Below are positions 17,227 to 24,564 of a stretch of 33,890 nucleotides of DNA, piece after piece (position 1 is the first letter of the stretch; every line of letters begins with the position of its first letter). Made by a program: the position numbers and the translations under genes. Under the pieces are notes generated by a model that saw nothing but the letters and a program-made list of their open reading frames with translations, was not told the origin of the DNA and did no database searches. The stretch covers positions 1 through 33,890 of the forward strand of contig CALCDN010000165.1 of the NCBI GenBank assembly GCA_937900755.1. Reading direction: 5' to 3'. The stretch is from an uncultured Acetobacter sp. GTDB lineage: Bacteria; Pseudomonadota; Alphaproteobacteria; Acetobacterales; Acetobacteraceae.

Positions 17227-18576
17227 ATGGTGCCGCGCTATACCCGCCCCGTCATGGCCGCAATCTGGTCCCCTGAAAACCGCTATCGAATCTGGTTCGA
17301 AATCGAGGCCCTGGCCTGCGAAGCCATGGCGGAATACGGGACGGTCCCCAAGGACGCCGCCAAGGTGGTGCGTGAAAAAGGTGCGGCCGCCATGGCTGCC
17401 TTTTCCGATGCCGACCTTGCCAGAATTGACGAAATCGAAGCCGAAACACGGCATGATGTCATTGCCTTCCTGACATGGCTGGCCGAAAAGGTTGGCCCCG
17501 AAAGCCGGTTTGTCCATTTGGGCATGACCTCATCGGACGTGCTGGACACCTGCCTTGCCGTGCAGCTTGTCCAGGCCACCGACCTGCTGCTCAAGGACCT
17601 GGACGAAACCCTGGCCGCCCTCAAGGCCCGTGCGTTTGAACACAAACACACCCTGACCATTGGGCGCAGCCACGGGATTCATGCCGAACCCACGTCTTTT
17701 GGCCTCAAGATTGCCGGCCATTACGCCGAGTTCGCCCGGAACAGGACCCGCCTTGAAACCGCGCGGGCCGAAATTGCCACCTGCGCCATTTCCGGGGCTG
17801 TGGGCACTTACGCCCACCTTGACCCCCGCGTGGAAGCCTATGTGGCCGAGCGTCTTGGCCTGCAGGCCGAGGCGGTTTCCACCCAGGTTATCCCGCGTGA
17901 CCGACATGCCGCGTTCTTCTGCGCTCTGGCCGTGATCGCCAGTGGCATCGAACGGCTTGCAACAGAAGTGCGCCACCTCCAGCGCTCGGAAGTGCGCGAA
18001 GCGGAGGAGTTCTTCCATCCGGGGCAGAAGGGGTCTTCCGCCATGCCGCACAAGCGCAACCCCGTACTGACCGAAAACCTGACCGGCCTTGCCCGCCTGG
18101 TGCGCGCAGCCGTTATTCCCGCGCTGGAAAACGTGGCCCTGTGGCATGAGCGCGACATCAGCCATTCCTCGGTTGAACGCAACATCTGCCCCGATGCCAC
18201 CATTGGCCTGGACTTTGCCCTTGCCCGTCTGTCTGGCATGATTTCCAAGCTTGTGGTGTACCCCGACCGCATGGCCGCCAATATTGAAAGCCTGGGCGGT
18301 GTTGTACATTCGGGCGAAGTGCTGCTGGCCCTGGCCAAGGCTGGCCTCTCGCGCGAGGATGCCTACCGTATTGTCCAGCGCAACGCGATGGCCACATGGA
18401 CAAAACTGGGCACGCCAGAAGGCAGGACCTTCCGCGAAAATCTGGCGGATGACACCGAAATTTCGGGCCGTATTCCAGCGGACGTGCTTGACGCGGCCAT
18501 GGACAGCCGCCAGCACCTGAAGGCGCTGGACTTCCAGTTTGAAAAGATATTTGGCGAAACAGGCCCCAGGCAGTAA
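17227..18576 (+). CDS. purB: adenylosuccinate lyase
   Basis: PurB acts twice in purine synthesis: it removes fumarate from SAICAR to give AICAR and from adenylosuccinate to give AMP. The 449-residue protein has the fumarase/aspartase-superfamily signature SSAMPHKRNP at residues 270-279, with the catalytic serine in this loop, HLGMTSSDVLDT near 97, and GRSHGIHAEPTSFG at 146 with the active-site histidine His149. It begins MVPRYTRPVM, as in the shorter Bacillus-type enzymes. AAGGA precedes the ATG by about ten bases. It is the first gene of the purine block, divergent from terC. Confidence 0.97.
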   Translation: MVPRYTRPVMAAIWSPENRYRIWFEIEALACEAMAEYGTVPKDAAKVVREKGAAAMAAFSDADLARIDEIEAETRHDVIAFLTWLAEKVGPESRFVHLGMTSSDVLDTCLAVQLVQATDLLLKDLDETLAALKARAFEHKHTLTIGRSHGIHAEPTSFGLKIAGHYAEFARNRTRLETARAEIATCAISGAVGTYAHLDPRVEAYVAERLGLQAEAVSTQVIPRDRHAAFFCALAVIASGIERLATEVRHLQRSEVREAEEFFHPGQKGSSAMPHKRNPVLTENLTGLARLVRAAVIPALENVALWHERDISHSSVERNICPDATIGLDFALARLSGMISKLVVYPDRMAANIESLGGVVHSGEVLLALAKAGLSREDAYRIVQRNAMATWTKLGTPEGRTFRENLADDTEISGRIPADVLDAAMDSRQHLKALDFQFEKIFGETGPRQ

Positions 18577-18600
18577 CAGCCCGCAGGTTTTGCAGGCTGT
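18576..18600 (+). other. hairpin directly after purB
   Basis: ACAGCC (18576-18581) pairs with GGCTGT (18595-18600), and inside it GCA (18583-18585) pairs with TGC (18591-18593), leaving a five-base loop. It starts at the last base of the purB stop codon. There is no T-run, so it is more likely an mRNA-stabilising or processing element than a terminator. Confidence 0.45.
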
Positions 18601-18623
18601 ATCCTCCACGCGGGAAGCCTGCT

Positions 18624-18719
18624 ATGAACAACTGGAACAACAAAGGGGCGAACCACCCGCACGGCTCGCCCGGTTTTTGGGGCGGGTACCCAGCCGCCCG
18701 CACACATTTCGACAGGTAA
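18624..18719 (+). CDS. putative 31-residue small protein or leader peptide between purB and purC
   Basis: A 31-codon frame runs from ATG at 18624 to TAA at 18717-18719. GGGAAG lies six bases upstream as a modest ribosome binding site. Twenty-five of 31 codons end in G or C, as in the neighbouring genes. The peptide begins MNNWNNKGANHPHGSP and ends in ARTHFDR; it is rich in Asn (five), Gly, His, Pro and aromatic residues and does not look like random shadow translation. Its stop codon overlaps the AAGGA ribosome binding site of purC (18718-18722), so a terminating ribosome would be placed for purC initiation. The hairpins described below lie inside it. I know no family for it; it could be a small protein, a regulatory leader peptide, or chance. 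Confidence 0.45.
   Translation: MNNWNNKGANHPHGSPGFWGGYPAARTHFDR
18646..18699 (+). promoter_or_regulatory. attenuator-like mutually exclusive hairpins in the purC leader
   Basis: Hairpin A: GGGCGA (18646-18651) with TCGCCC (18666-18671), then GG and five T (18674-18678), resembling a weak intrinsic terminator. Hairpin B: GGGCGG (18680-18685) with CCGCCC (18694-18699), eight-base loop. An alternative stem joins CGCCC (18667-18671) to GGGCG (18680-18684) and would destroy both A and B. This terminator/antiterminator logic lies in the 151-base purB-purC gap. High GC makes chance stems common, so function is inferred, not shown. Confidence 0.4.
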
Positions 18720-18727
18720 GGATCATC

Positions 18728-19495
18728 ATGGCCCGTCGCCGCCAGCTTTACGAAGGTAAAGCCAAAATCCTCTTTGAAGGTCCCGAACCCGGAACCCTTG
18801 TACAATACTTCAAGGACGATGCCACGGCTGGCAATGGCGCCAAAAGCGGTGTGATTACCGGCAAGGGCGTGCTCAACAACCGTATCAGCGAACACCTGAT
18901 GCTGCGTTTGCAGGAAATTGGTATTCCCACCCACTTCATCCGCCGGATCAACATGCGTGAGCAGTTGGTGAAGGAAGTGGAGATCATCCCCTTGGAAGTG
19001 GTGATCCGCAATGTCGCCGCTGGCAGTATTTCCAAGCGCTTCAACATCCCCGAAGGCCAGCGCCTGCCACGCCCGATTGTCGAATTCTATTACAAGAACG
19101 ACGAACTGGGTGACCCGCTGGTCTCCGAAGACCACATTATCGCCTTTGGCTGGGCCTGCCCGCATGACCTGGAAGACATTACGGGCATGGCCATGCGCGT
19201 AAACGACTTTTTGTGTGGCCTGTTCAGCGGTATTGGCATCCAGCTTGTGGACTTCAAGCTCGAGTTCGGCCGCTGCTGGGAAGGCGAGGACATGCGTATT
19301 GTTCTGGCTGACGAAATCTCGCCCGACAATTGCCGCCTGTGGGACCTGCGCACAAACGAAAAGCTCGACAAGGACCGCTTCCGCCGTGATCTAGGCAACG
19401 TGAAGGAAGCGTATCAGGAAGTTGCGCGCCGCATGGGCATCCTGCCTGAAAACGGGGCTGGGGGTGACATGAAGGGCCCGGAAACAGTTCAGTAA
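18728..19495 (+). CDS. purC: phosphoribosylaminoimidazole-succinocarboxamide synthase (SAICAR synthetase)
   Basis: PurC joins CAIR and aspartate with ATP to make SAICAR, the substrate of PurB. The start is ATG at 18728 with AAGGA five bases upstream; the N-terminus RRRQLYEGKAKILFEG is the classic PurC beginning. Further signatures are GVLNNRISE, PLEVVIRNVAAGSISKR, and LVDFKLEFGR followed by LADEISPDNCRLWD. The 255-residue length is normal for the bacterial monofunctional enzyme, with about 15 extra polar residues at the C-terminus. The frame is open upstream into the purB tail, but that stretch is not PurC-like. Confidence 0.97.
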   Translation: MARRRQLYEGKAKILFEGPEPGTLVQYFKDDATAGNGAKSGVITGKGVLNNRISEHLMLRLQEIGIPTHFIRRINMREQLVKEVEIIPLEVVIRNVAAGSISKRFNIPEGQRLPRPIVEFYYKNDELGDPLVSEDHIIAFGWACPHDLEDITGMAMRVNDFLCGLFSGIGIQLVDFKLEFGRCWEGEDMRIVLADEISPDNCRLWDLRTNEKLDKDRFRRDLGNVKEAYQEVARRMGILPENGAGGDMKGPETVQ

Positions 19496-19523
19496 CCCCT
19501 ACGGGTACTTTGGGAGTTTGAGA

Positions 19524-19766
19524 ATGAAAGTACGTGTAACCGTCATGCTTAAGGACGGCGTTCTGGACCCGCAGGGAAAGGCCATTGGTCACGCACTGCA
19601 CACACTGGGCTTTGATGGCGTGCAGGACGTACGCGTAGGCAAGGTCATCGAGCTGGACCTGCATGGTGTGAAGGCCGAGGAAGCCCATGAAAAAGCGGGG
19701 GAAATGGCCCGCAACCTGCTGGCCAACCTGGTCATCGAGGACTATTGCGTAGAGGTTGTGGCATGA
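19524..19766 (+). CDS. purS: FGAM synthetase subunit PurS
   Basis: PurS is the small subunit that bridges PurQ and PurL in the three-part formylglycinamidine ribonucleotide synthetase. The 80-residue protein has the family pattern KVRVTVMLKDGVLDPQGKAI, then LGFDGVQDVRVGKVIELDL and the C-terminal NLVIEDYCVEV. The ATG at 19524 has GGGAG seven bases upstream; a TTG at 19518 would add two residues. Its stop overlaps the next start as ATGA. Its presence means the large subunit is of the short (Bacillus-type) PurL form, which the gene at 20829 confirms. Confidence 0.95.
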   Translation: MKVRVTVMLKDGVLDPQGKAIGHALHTLGFDGVQDVRVGKVIELDLHGVKAEEAHEKAGEMARNLLANLVIEDYCVEVVA

Positions 19767-20134
19767 AGCGCCTTGCCCTGATCGCCCTTGCCGGGGCACT
19801 GGCTGTTCCCGGCCTGGCCCATGCCCAGCGCCTTGCCCCCATGAAGGCTGGCGCCTTTGGCAAGATGTGCTCCAGCACAGCCACCCGCACAGCATGCGAC
19901 GCCTACCTGAGCGGCCTGACAGATGGCGCAACCCTTGCGCAGGTCAATGCCCGCAATACAGGCGACAACGCTGCCCTCGCCGGGTTTTGTGTGCCCGCGA
20001 CCGAAGACATTGCCGCCATGCGCGCCAAGGTGCTCACCTGGCTGAAAGCACATACTGACTCTCTGGGCAAACCGGTGGGCGAGGGTGTGTTTACCGCCCT
20101 GCATGACTCTTACCCGTGTGACGTTAAAAAATGA
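19763..20134 (+). CDS. exported Rap1a/Tai-family-like protein inside the purine operon
   Basis: The 123-residue product has a clear signal peptide (MKRLALIALAGALAVPGLAHA, cleavage near 21/22). Mature cysteines are at 36, 45, 76 and 119. CDAYLSGLTDG, FCVPATEDIAAM, the helix VLTWLKAHTDSLGK and a final ALHDSYPC match the pattern I know for the Rap1a/Tai immunity-protein family, in which four cysteines form two disulfides. Rap1a proteins protect against T6SS amidases, but many family members lie far from any T6SS and have no known role, and no effector is visible here. The gene overlaps purS at its start and purQ at its end, each by four bases (ATGA), so it should be translated with both. A link between a periplasmic protein and cytosolic FGAM synthetase is not evident. 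Confidence 0.65.
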   Translation: MKRLALIALAGALAVPGLAHAQRLAPMKAGAFGKMCSSTATRTACDAYLSGLTDGATLAQVNARNTGDNAALAGFCVPATEDIAAMRAKVLTWLKAHTDSLGKPVGEGVFTALHDSYPCDVKK

Positions 20135-20832
20135 AAGCAGCGATTGTCATCTTCCCCGGCACAAACCGGGAGCGTGATATGGCCCTGGCCCTGAGGCGCG
20201 TGACCGGGCAGGCCCCCCGCATGATCTGGCACCACGAGACGGACCTGGACGGTGTGGACCTGGTCGTACTCCCCGGCGGCTTCAGCTATGGTGATTACCT
20301 GCGTTGTGGCGCCATGGCCGCACACTCCCCCATTATGGGTGCGGTGCGTGACTTTGCCGCCAGCGGTGGTCATATTCTGGGCGTATGCAATGGTTTTCAG
20401 ATCCTGACCGAAAGCAATCTGCTCCCCGGCGCATTGCTACGCAATGCGGACCTGCGGTTCCTTTCGCAGGATTGCCATTTGCGTGTGGAGGTTGAAGGCA
20501 CGCCCTTTACCCGGCGCTGGAAAAAGGGAGATATCTTCCGCACGCCTTTGGCGCATGGTGATGGCAATTATACCGCCGACGCCACAACCCTGGCGATGCT
20601 GGAAGGCGAGGGCCGCGTTGCCTTCCGCTATGCGGACGCCAAAGGCCATGTGCATGCGGATGACAGAGCCAGCAACCCGAACGGCAGCGTGAACAGCATT
20701 GCCGGTATTCTGAGCGAAAACAAACGTATCTGCGGCATGATGCCCCACCCCGAGGATCTGGTTGATCCGCTTATGGGAGGTGAGGATGGTCTGCCTTTGT
20801 TTGAAGGTCTGGTGGAGGCTCTTGTCCGGTGA
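20131..20832 (+). CDS. purQ: FGAM synthetase glutaminase subunit PurQ
   Basis: PurQ is the class I amidotransferase subunit that feeds ammonia to PurL. The nucleophile is Cys86 in ILGVCNGFQIL, and the His206/Glu208 pair lies in MMPHPED. LPGGFSYGDYLRCGAMAAHSP is a PurQ signature. The N-terminus is KAAIVIFPGTNRERDM. At 233 residues it is a full-length subunit. It overlaps the Rap1a-like gene upstream (ATGA) and purL downstream (GTGA), which fits the fixed subunit stoichiometry needed for the PurS-PurQ-PurL complex. Confidence 0.97.
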   Translation: MKAAIVIFPGTNRERDMALALRRVTGQAPRMIWHHETDLDGVDLVVLPGGFSYGDYLRCGAMAAHSPIMGAVRDFAASGGHILGVCNGFQILTESNLLPGALLRNADLRFLSQDCHLRVEVEGTPFTRRWKKGDIFRTPLAHGDGNYTADATTLAMLEGEGRVAFRYADAKGHVHADDRASNPNGSVNSIAGILSENKRICGMMPHPEDLVDPLMGGEDGLPLFEGLVEALVR

Positions 20833-23033
20833 ATAAGCCTGTAACCGTTGATGAATCCCTTGCGCGTGAATTCGGCCTGACGGGTGAGGAATACGGCCGT
20901 GTTCTGTCGATCATGGGCCGCACGCCCAGCCTGACGGAACTTGGCGTGTTTTCCGTCATGTGGTCGGAGCACTGCTCCTACAAATCCTCCCGCAAATGGT
21001 TGCGTGGCCTGCCCACCAAAGCGCCGTGGGTTATCCATGGCCCGGGCGAAAACGCGGGTGTGGTGGATATTGGGCAAGGCTATGCCGCCATTTTCAAGAT
21101 GGAAAGCCACAATCACCCCTCCTTTATCGAACCCTATCAGGGTGCGGCCACGGGTGTGGGCGGTATTCTGCGTGATGTGTTCACCATGGGCGCGCGTCCG
21201 GTTGCCAACCTGAACGCGCTGCGTTTTGGCAGCCCGGAAAACCCGGTGACCCGCCGCATTGTGGATGGCGTGGTTCGTGGTATTGGTGGCTATGGCAACT
21301 GCGTTGGCGTCCCCACCGTTGGGGGGGAAATCAACTTCCACCCCGCCTATGACGGCAACCCCCTTGTCAACGCCATGACGGTGGGCATTGCCCGGCAGGA
21401 CCGCATTTTCCTGTCCGCGGCCGCAGGCGTTGGCAACCCTGTGGTTTATGTCGGCTCACGCACCGGACGGGACGGAATTCATGGCGCCACCATGTCCTCC
21501 GCCGAGTTTGACGAGGACGCGCTCTCCAAGCGGCCAACCGTGCAGGTGGGCGACCCCTTCATTGAAAAACTGCTGATCGAGGCCTGCCTGGAACTGATGG
21601 CGACCGACGCCATTGTCGCCATTCAGGACATGGGCGCTGCGGGCCTGACCTCTTCCGCCGTGGAAATGGCAGGAAAAGGCGGGGTAGGCATTGAGCTTGA
21701 TCTGGACGCCGTACCCCAGCGCGAACCCAACATGACCGCGTATGAGATGATGCTTTCTGAAAGTCAGGAACGCATGCTCATGGTCCTGCGCCCCGACCGG
21801 ACGGAACTCGCCCGCAAGATTTTTGAAAAATGGGAGCTGGACTTTGCCATTATCGGTCACCTGACCGAGAGCGGGCATATTGTCATCAGGCACAAGGGCC
21901 AGCTTGAGGCCGATATTCCGCTTGAACCCCTGGCGGATGAAGCCCCGGTTTACGACCGTCCTTCCATCGCACCGGCAAAACCCGCAGCACTGGGTGCCGT
22001 GCATGCTCCCCTGTCGCTCGATGCCATGCTGCTCCAGCTTGTGGGCTCGCCTGACCTGGCATCCCGCGCATGGGTATGGAACCAGTATGACAGCACGGTT
22101 GGCGGGCAAACCGTGCGCCGCCCCGGTGCCGCCGATGCCGCCATTATCAAAGTGGATGATACCCGGATTGGTCTGGCACTCACCACGGATTGCACGCCGC
22201 GCTACTGTCAGGCGGACCCGCGCACCGGTGGCGCGCAGGCCGTGGCCGAAGCGTGGCGCAACATTACCGCAACCGGAGCGCTCCCTCTGGCGGTGACGGA
22301 CAACCTGAACTTTGGCAACCCCGAAAAGCCGGAAATCATGGGGCAGTTCATTGCAGCCCTTGAGGGTATGGGAGAGGCCTGCAAGGTTCTCGACTTCCCC
22401 ATCGTGAGCGGCAATGTCTCCCTCTATAACGAAACCCGGATGCCCGATGGCACCACGCAGGCCATTCTGCCCACACCCGCCATTGGTGGACTTGGTGTGC
22501 TGGATGATGTGTCCTGCGCCATTGGCCTGGGCATGCAGGCAGACAAGGATGTGGTGCTGATCGGCACAACCAGGGGTGAACTTGGTCAGTCCATCTGGCT
22601 CCGTGAAATTCTGGGTCGTGAGGAAGGTGCTCCACCGACAGTTGATCTGGCGGCGGAAAAACGGAACGGGGACTTTGTCCGTACCGAAATCCGGGCAGGC
22701 CGGGTTACCGCCTGCCATGACATTGCCGATGGTGGTATTCTGGTCGCCGCGGCAGAAATGGTCATGGCGTCTGGCACGGGCTGCGAACTGGAAAGCCCGG
22801 ATTCCGGTATCCGTCCAGAAGCGTTCTGGTTTGGCGAGGACCAGGCCCGCTACCTTGTCTGCGTGGATGACGCCAAGGCATTCTGCGCCAGCGCCACACA
22901 GGCTGGCGTGCCGGCACGCCTGATAGGCCGCTCCGGTGGAAATGATTTGATTCTGCCCAGCGGAGTCACCATATCTTCTGCACGTCTTCAATTCGCGCAC
23001 GAAACCTTTTTTCCTGCGTTGATGGACAAATAG
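20829..23033 (+). CDS. purL: FGAM synthetase large subunit PurL (short form)
   Basis: PurL uses ATP and ammonia to convert FGAR to FGAM. At 734 residues it is the small PurL, which depends on PurS and PurQ, not the roughly 1300-residue fused enterobacterial form. The N-terminal blocks are FSVMWSEHCSYKSSR (active-site histidine His48) and ESHNHPSFIEPYQGAATGVG near 92. IQDMGAAGLTSSAVEMA, TDNLNFGNPEKPE and CHDIADGGILVAAAEM are further AIR-synthase-superfamily signatures. The GTG start overlaps the purQ stop, with GGAGG ten bases before it inside purQ. Confidence 0.98.
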   Translation: MNKPVTVDESLAREFGLTGEEYGRVLSIMGRTPSLTELGVFSVMWSEHCSYKSSRKWLRGLPTKAPWVIHGPGENAGVVDIGQGYAAIFKMESHNHPSFIEPYQGAATGVGGILRDVFTMGARPVANLNALRFGSPENPVTRRIVDGVVRGIGGYGNCVGVPTVGGEINFHPAYDGNPLVNAMTVGIARQDRIFLSAAAGVGNPVVYVGSRTGRDGIHGATMSSAEFDEDALSKRPTVQVGDPFIEKLLIEACLELMATDAIVAIQDMGAAGLTSSAVEMAGKGGVGIELDLDAVPQREPNMTAYEMMLSESQERMLMVLRPDRTELARKIFEKWELDFAIIGHLTESGHIVIRHKGQLEADIPLEPLADEAPVYDRPSIAPAKPAALGAVHAPLSLDAMLLQLVGSPDLASRAWVWNQYDSTVGGQTVRRPGAADAAIIKVDDTRIGLALTTDCTPRYCQADPRTGGAQAVAEAWRNITATGALPLAVTDNLNFGNPEKPEIMGQFIAALEGMGEACKVLDFPIVSGNVSLYNETRMPDGTTQAILPTPAIGGLGVLDDVSCAIGLGMQADKDVVLIGTTRGELGQSIWLREILGREEGAPPTVDLAAEKRNGDFVRTEIRAGRVTACHDIADGGILVAAAEMVMASGTGCELESPDSGIRPEAFWFGEDQARYLVCVDDAKAFCASATQAGVPARLIGRSGGNDLILPSGVTISSARLQFAHETFFPALMDK

Positions 23034-23050
23034 GGAAGAGGCACAGCACC

Positions 23051-23281
23051 ATGGCCATGTCCGCCACAGAACTTGAAACCTACCTTCTAAAGGCGTTCCC
23101 CGATGCCCAGATCAAGATAGATGATCTGGCAGGAGACGGGGACCACTATTCCTGCTCGATTGTAAGCGAAGCCTTCCGCGATGTTCCTCGTGTCAAGCAG
23201 CATCAGCTCGTTTATAATGCACTTGAAGGGCATATGGGGGACAAGCTGCATGCGCTGGCCCTCCGTACGTCCACCCCCTGA
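23051..23281 (+). CDS. bolA: BolA-family protein
   Basis: A 76-residue BolA/IbaG-like protein. The family core is visible as VSEAFRDVPRVKQHQLVYNALEG, with the conserved RVKQHQ segment whose histidine is used to share a [2Fe-2S] cluster with a monothiol glutaredoxin, followed by MGDKLHALAL. The ATG at 23051 has GAGG nine bases upstream; a second ATG at 23057 is possible. It sits 17 bases after purL and 37 bases before the CGFS glutaredoxin, the usual alphaproteobacterial BolA-Grx pair. The likely role is iron-sulfur cluster trafficking; DNA binding, sometimes proposed for BolA, cannot be judged. Confidence 0.93.
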   Translation: MAMSATELETYLLKAFPDAQIKIDDLAGDGDHYSCSIVSEAFRDVPRVKQHQLVYNALEGHMGDKLHALALRTSTP

Positions 23282-23318
23282 CCAAGGCTATTTTCCACAC
23301 GTTCAAGGACCGTAGACC

Positions 23319-23657
23319 ATGACTGACTCCATCAAGCAGACCATCCAGCAGGACATTGATTCCAATCCTGTCATGCTTTTCATGAAGGGGGATGCCGATT
23401 TCCCACAGTGTGGCTTTTCCGCCCGCGTTGTGCAGATTCTCCAACAGGTTGGCGTCCCGTTCAAAACCGCCAATGTTCTTGCAGATTCCGAACTGCGTCA
23501 GGGGATTAAGGACTATTCCAACTGGCCGACCGTTCCCCAGCTTTACGTAAAGGGTGAGTTCGTCGGCGGGTGCGACATTGTGACCGAAATGTACCAGACC
23601 GGTGAACTGCAGAAATTGCTGCAGGAAAAAAACATCGCCTGCAACGCGTCCGCCTGA
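23319..23657 (+). CDS. grxD: monothiol glutaredoxin (CGFS type)
   Basis: The active-site motif CGFS starts at Cys31, with PVMLFMKGDADFPQ before it. The glutathione-binding WPTVPQLYVKGEFVGGCDIV follows. CGFS glutaredoxins carry and transfer [2Fe-2S] clusters with bound glutathione and act with BolA. The 112-residue length is the single-domain form. AAGGA precedes the ATG by nine bases. It probably ends the pur-bolA-grxD transcript, since a new promoter lies just after it. Confidence 0.96.
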   Translation: MTDSIKQTIQQDIDSNPVMLFMKGDADFPQCGFSARVVQILQQVGVPFKTANVLADSELRQGIKDYSNWPTVPQLYVKGEFVGGCDIVTEMYQTGELQKLLQEKNIACNASA

Positions 23658-23665
23658 ATTATGGG

Positions 23666-23693
23666 TTGTCAGCCTGCAATTGCTTTGTATAGT
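23666..23693 (+). promoter_or_regulatory. sigma-70-type promoter upstream of the His-rich protein gene
   Basis: TTGTCA (23666-23671) and TATAGT (23688-23693) are each one base from consensus, with a 16-base spacer. Transcription would start around 23700, about 28 bases before the ATG at 23728. This is the best promoter match in the window. Confidence 0.55.
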
Positions 23694-23727
23694 TTCAGGC
23701 AGACATAAGATCAGGGGGCCAAGGTTA

Positions 23728-24045
23728 ATGACACGAGTTCCGTTTGTACGCGGGCTTTTTGCTCTGGCCAGTATCGGCTTGAGTGTAATTGCCACCAGTT
23801 CTTCTGTGCATGCGGAACGTGTTCTTTCCGATCTGGAAGCCAGCAAGTTAACCTTTGCCTCCCTGACCGCTCCCCCACCTGCCATACATGCACACCATAT
23901 GGTCCGCCGCGTAGCAGCCAGAGGGCATGCCGGCCACAAGGTGGTTCTGGCATCTGCCCAGCATGGCAAGATGGTGCATCTGGTCAGCTATCATCCGAGC
24001 GCACATGCTGTGGCGCATGGCAACAAACACCACCACCGTACCTGA
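23728..24045 (+). CDS. small His-rich exported protein of unknown function
   Basis: A 105-residue product. The ATG at 23728 is preceded by AAGG only three bases away, with a further GGGGG slightly upstream. Residues 1-29 form a signal peptide (basic start, hydrophobic ALASIGLSVIA, likely cleavage after VHA). The mature part, about 76 residues, holds 13 histidines, many in pairs with short spacing (HAHH, GHAGH, AHAVAH) and a C-terminal KHHHRT. It has no cysteine. Such composition suggests periplasmic binding of zinc, copper or nickel, but there is no domain I recognise. It has its own promoter and terminator, so it is a single-gene unit. The longer frame upstream overlaps grxD and has no signal-peptide start. 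Confidence 0.65.
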   Translation: MTRVPFVRGLFALASIGLSVIATSSSVHAERVLSDLEASKLTFASLTAPPPAIHAHHMVRRVAARGHAGHKVVLASAQHGKMVHLVSYHPSAHAVAHGNKHHHRT

Positions 24046-24076
24046 TAGCCTTCGGCTGTCCCACGTAACGGAATAC

Positions 24077-24100
24077 CACCGGCCTGTTACGGTGTTTTTT
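24077..24100 (+). terminator. intrinsic terminator after the His-rich protein gene
   Basis: CACCG (24077-24081) pairs with CGGTG (24090-24094), eight-base loop, followed by six T (24095-24100). A competing stem GTAAC (24065-24069) with GTTAC (24086-24090) is possible. The T-run reaches the stop codon of the convergent yraN. Confidence 0.65.
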
Positions 24101-24554
24101 ACATCTGCCGAATAATATCTTCCAGCCACTCCATGTGGCCCTGAGCATCCAGCATAAACAGGTCAAACCGCAGTTCGTCATACTGCCAGTGTGGATGGCT
24201 CTGTAGCAGACATTCCGCAGCCCTGTACAACCTTCTGGACTGCGCGGCGGACAGACACTCCGCAGCTCCACGTAATGTCTGGCGTTGCTTGACCTCCACA
24301 AAGCTGATGAGTGCGCCATTTTGCGCAACAATATCAATTTCACCCCGGCGTGTTCTGGCTCTTTGCAGCAATATAGTCCAGCCTGCGTTTTTCAGTTTTT
24401 GGCAAACAGCATCCTCCGCGGCCAATCCGTTCTGATAGGATGCCACGCCTCTGGCCCGCCTTGCGGCAGAGGGTTTTGCGGCTGGGGGTAATGCCTGTTT
24501 TGCAGAACACTTATTCGCTATGCTGTGGACGCCACCCGCCTGTTGTGAAAGCAT
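24099..24554 (-). CDS. YraN/UPF0102-family putative nuclease
   Basis: The C-terminal 120 residues match the YraN family (UPF0102), a restriction-endonuclease-like fold of unproven function. GLAAEDAVCQKLKNAGW is followed by RTRRGEIDIVAQNG and FVEVKQRQ, which together give the E-x-D...E-x-K arrangement of PD-(D/E)xK nucleases. The start is ATG at 24554 with GGTGGAGAGA immediately upstream (151 residues); the frame remains open to 24728 but that part would overlap cls. An N-terminal tail of about 35 residues, rich in Ala, Lys and Pro, precedes the family core. Its start lies ten bases from the divergent cls start. Confidence 0.85.
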   Translation of the reverse strand: MLSQQAGGVHSIANKCSAKQALPPAAKPSAARRARGVASYQNGLAAEDAVCQKLKNAGWTILLQRARTRRGEIDIVAQNGALISFVEVKQRQTLRGAAECLSAAQSRRLYRAAECLLQSHPHWQYDELRFDLFMLDAQGHMEWLEDIIRQM

Positions 24555-24564
24555 TCTCTCCACC

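Noticed and set aside
18539..18727. Upstream extension of purC into the purB tail
   Set aside because: The classic PurC N-terminus begins right after the ATG at 18728, which has an AAGGA site; the upstream residues are not PurC-like.
21456..23000. Long minus-strand open frame (over 500 codons) opposite purL
   Set aside because: It is antisense to a clearly conserved gene, with a His/Gln/Gly-rich translation typical of GC-rich mirror frames.
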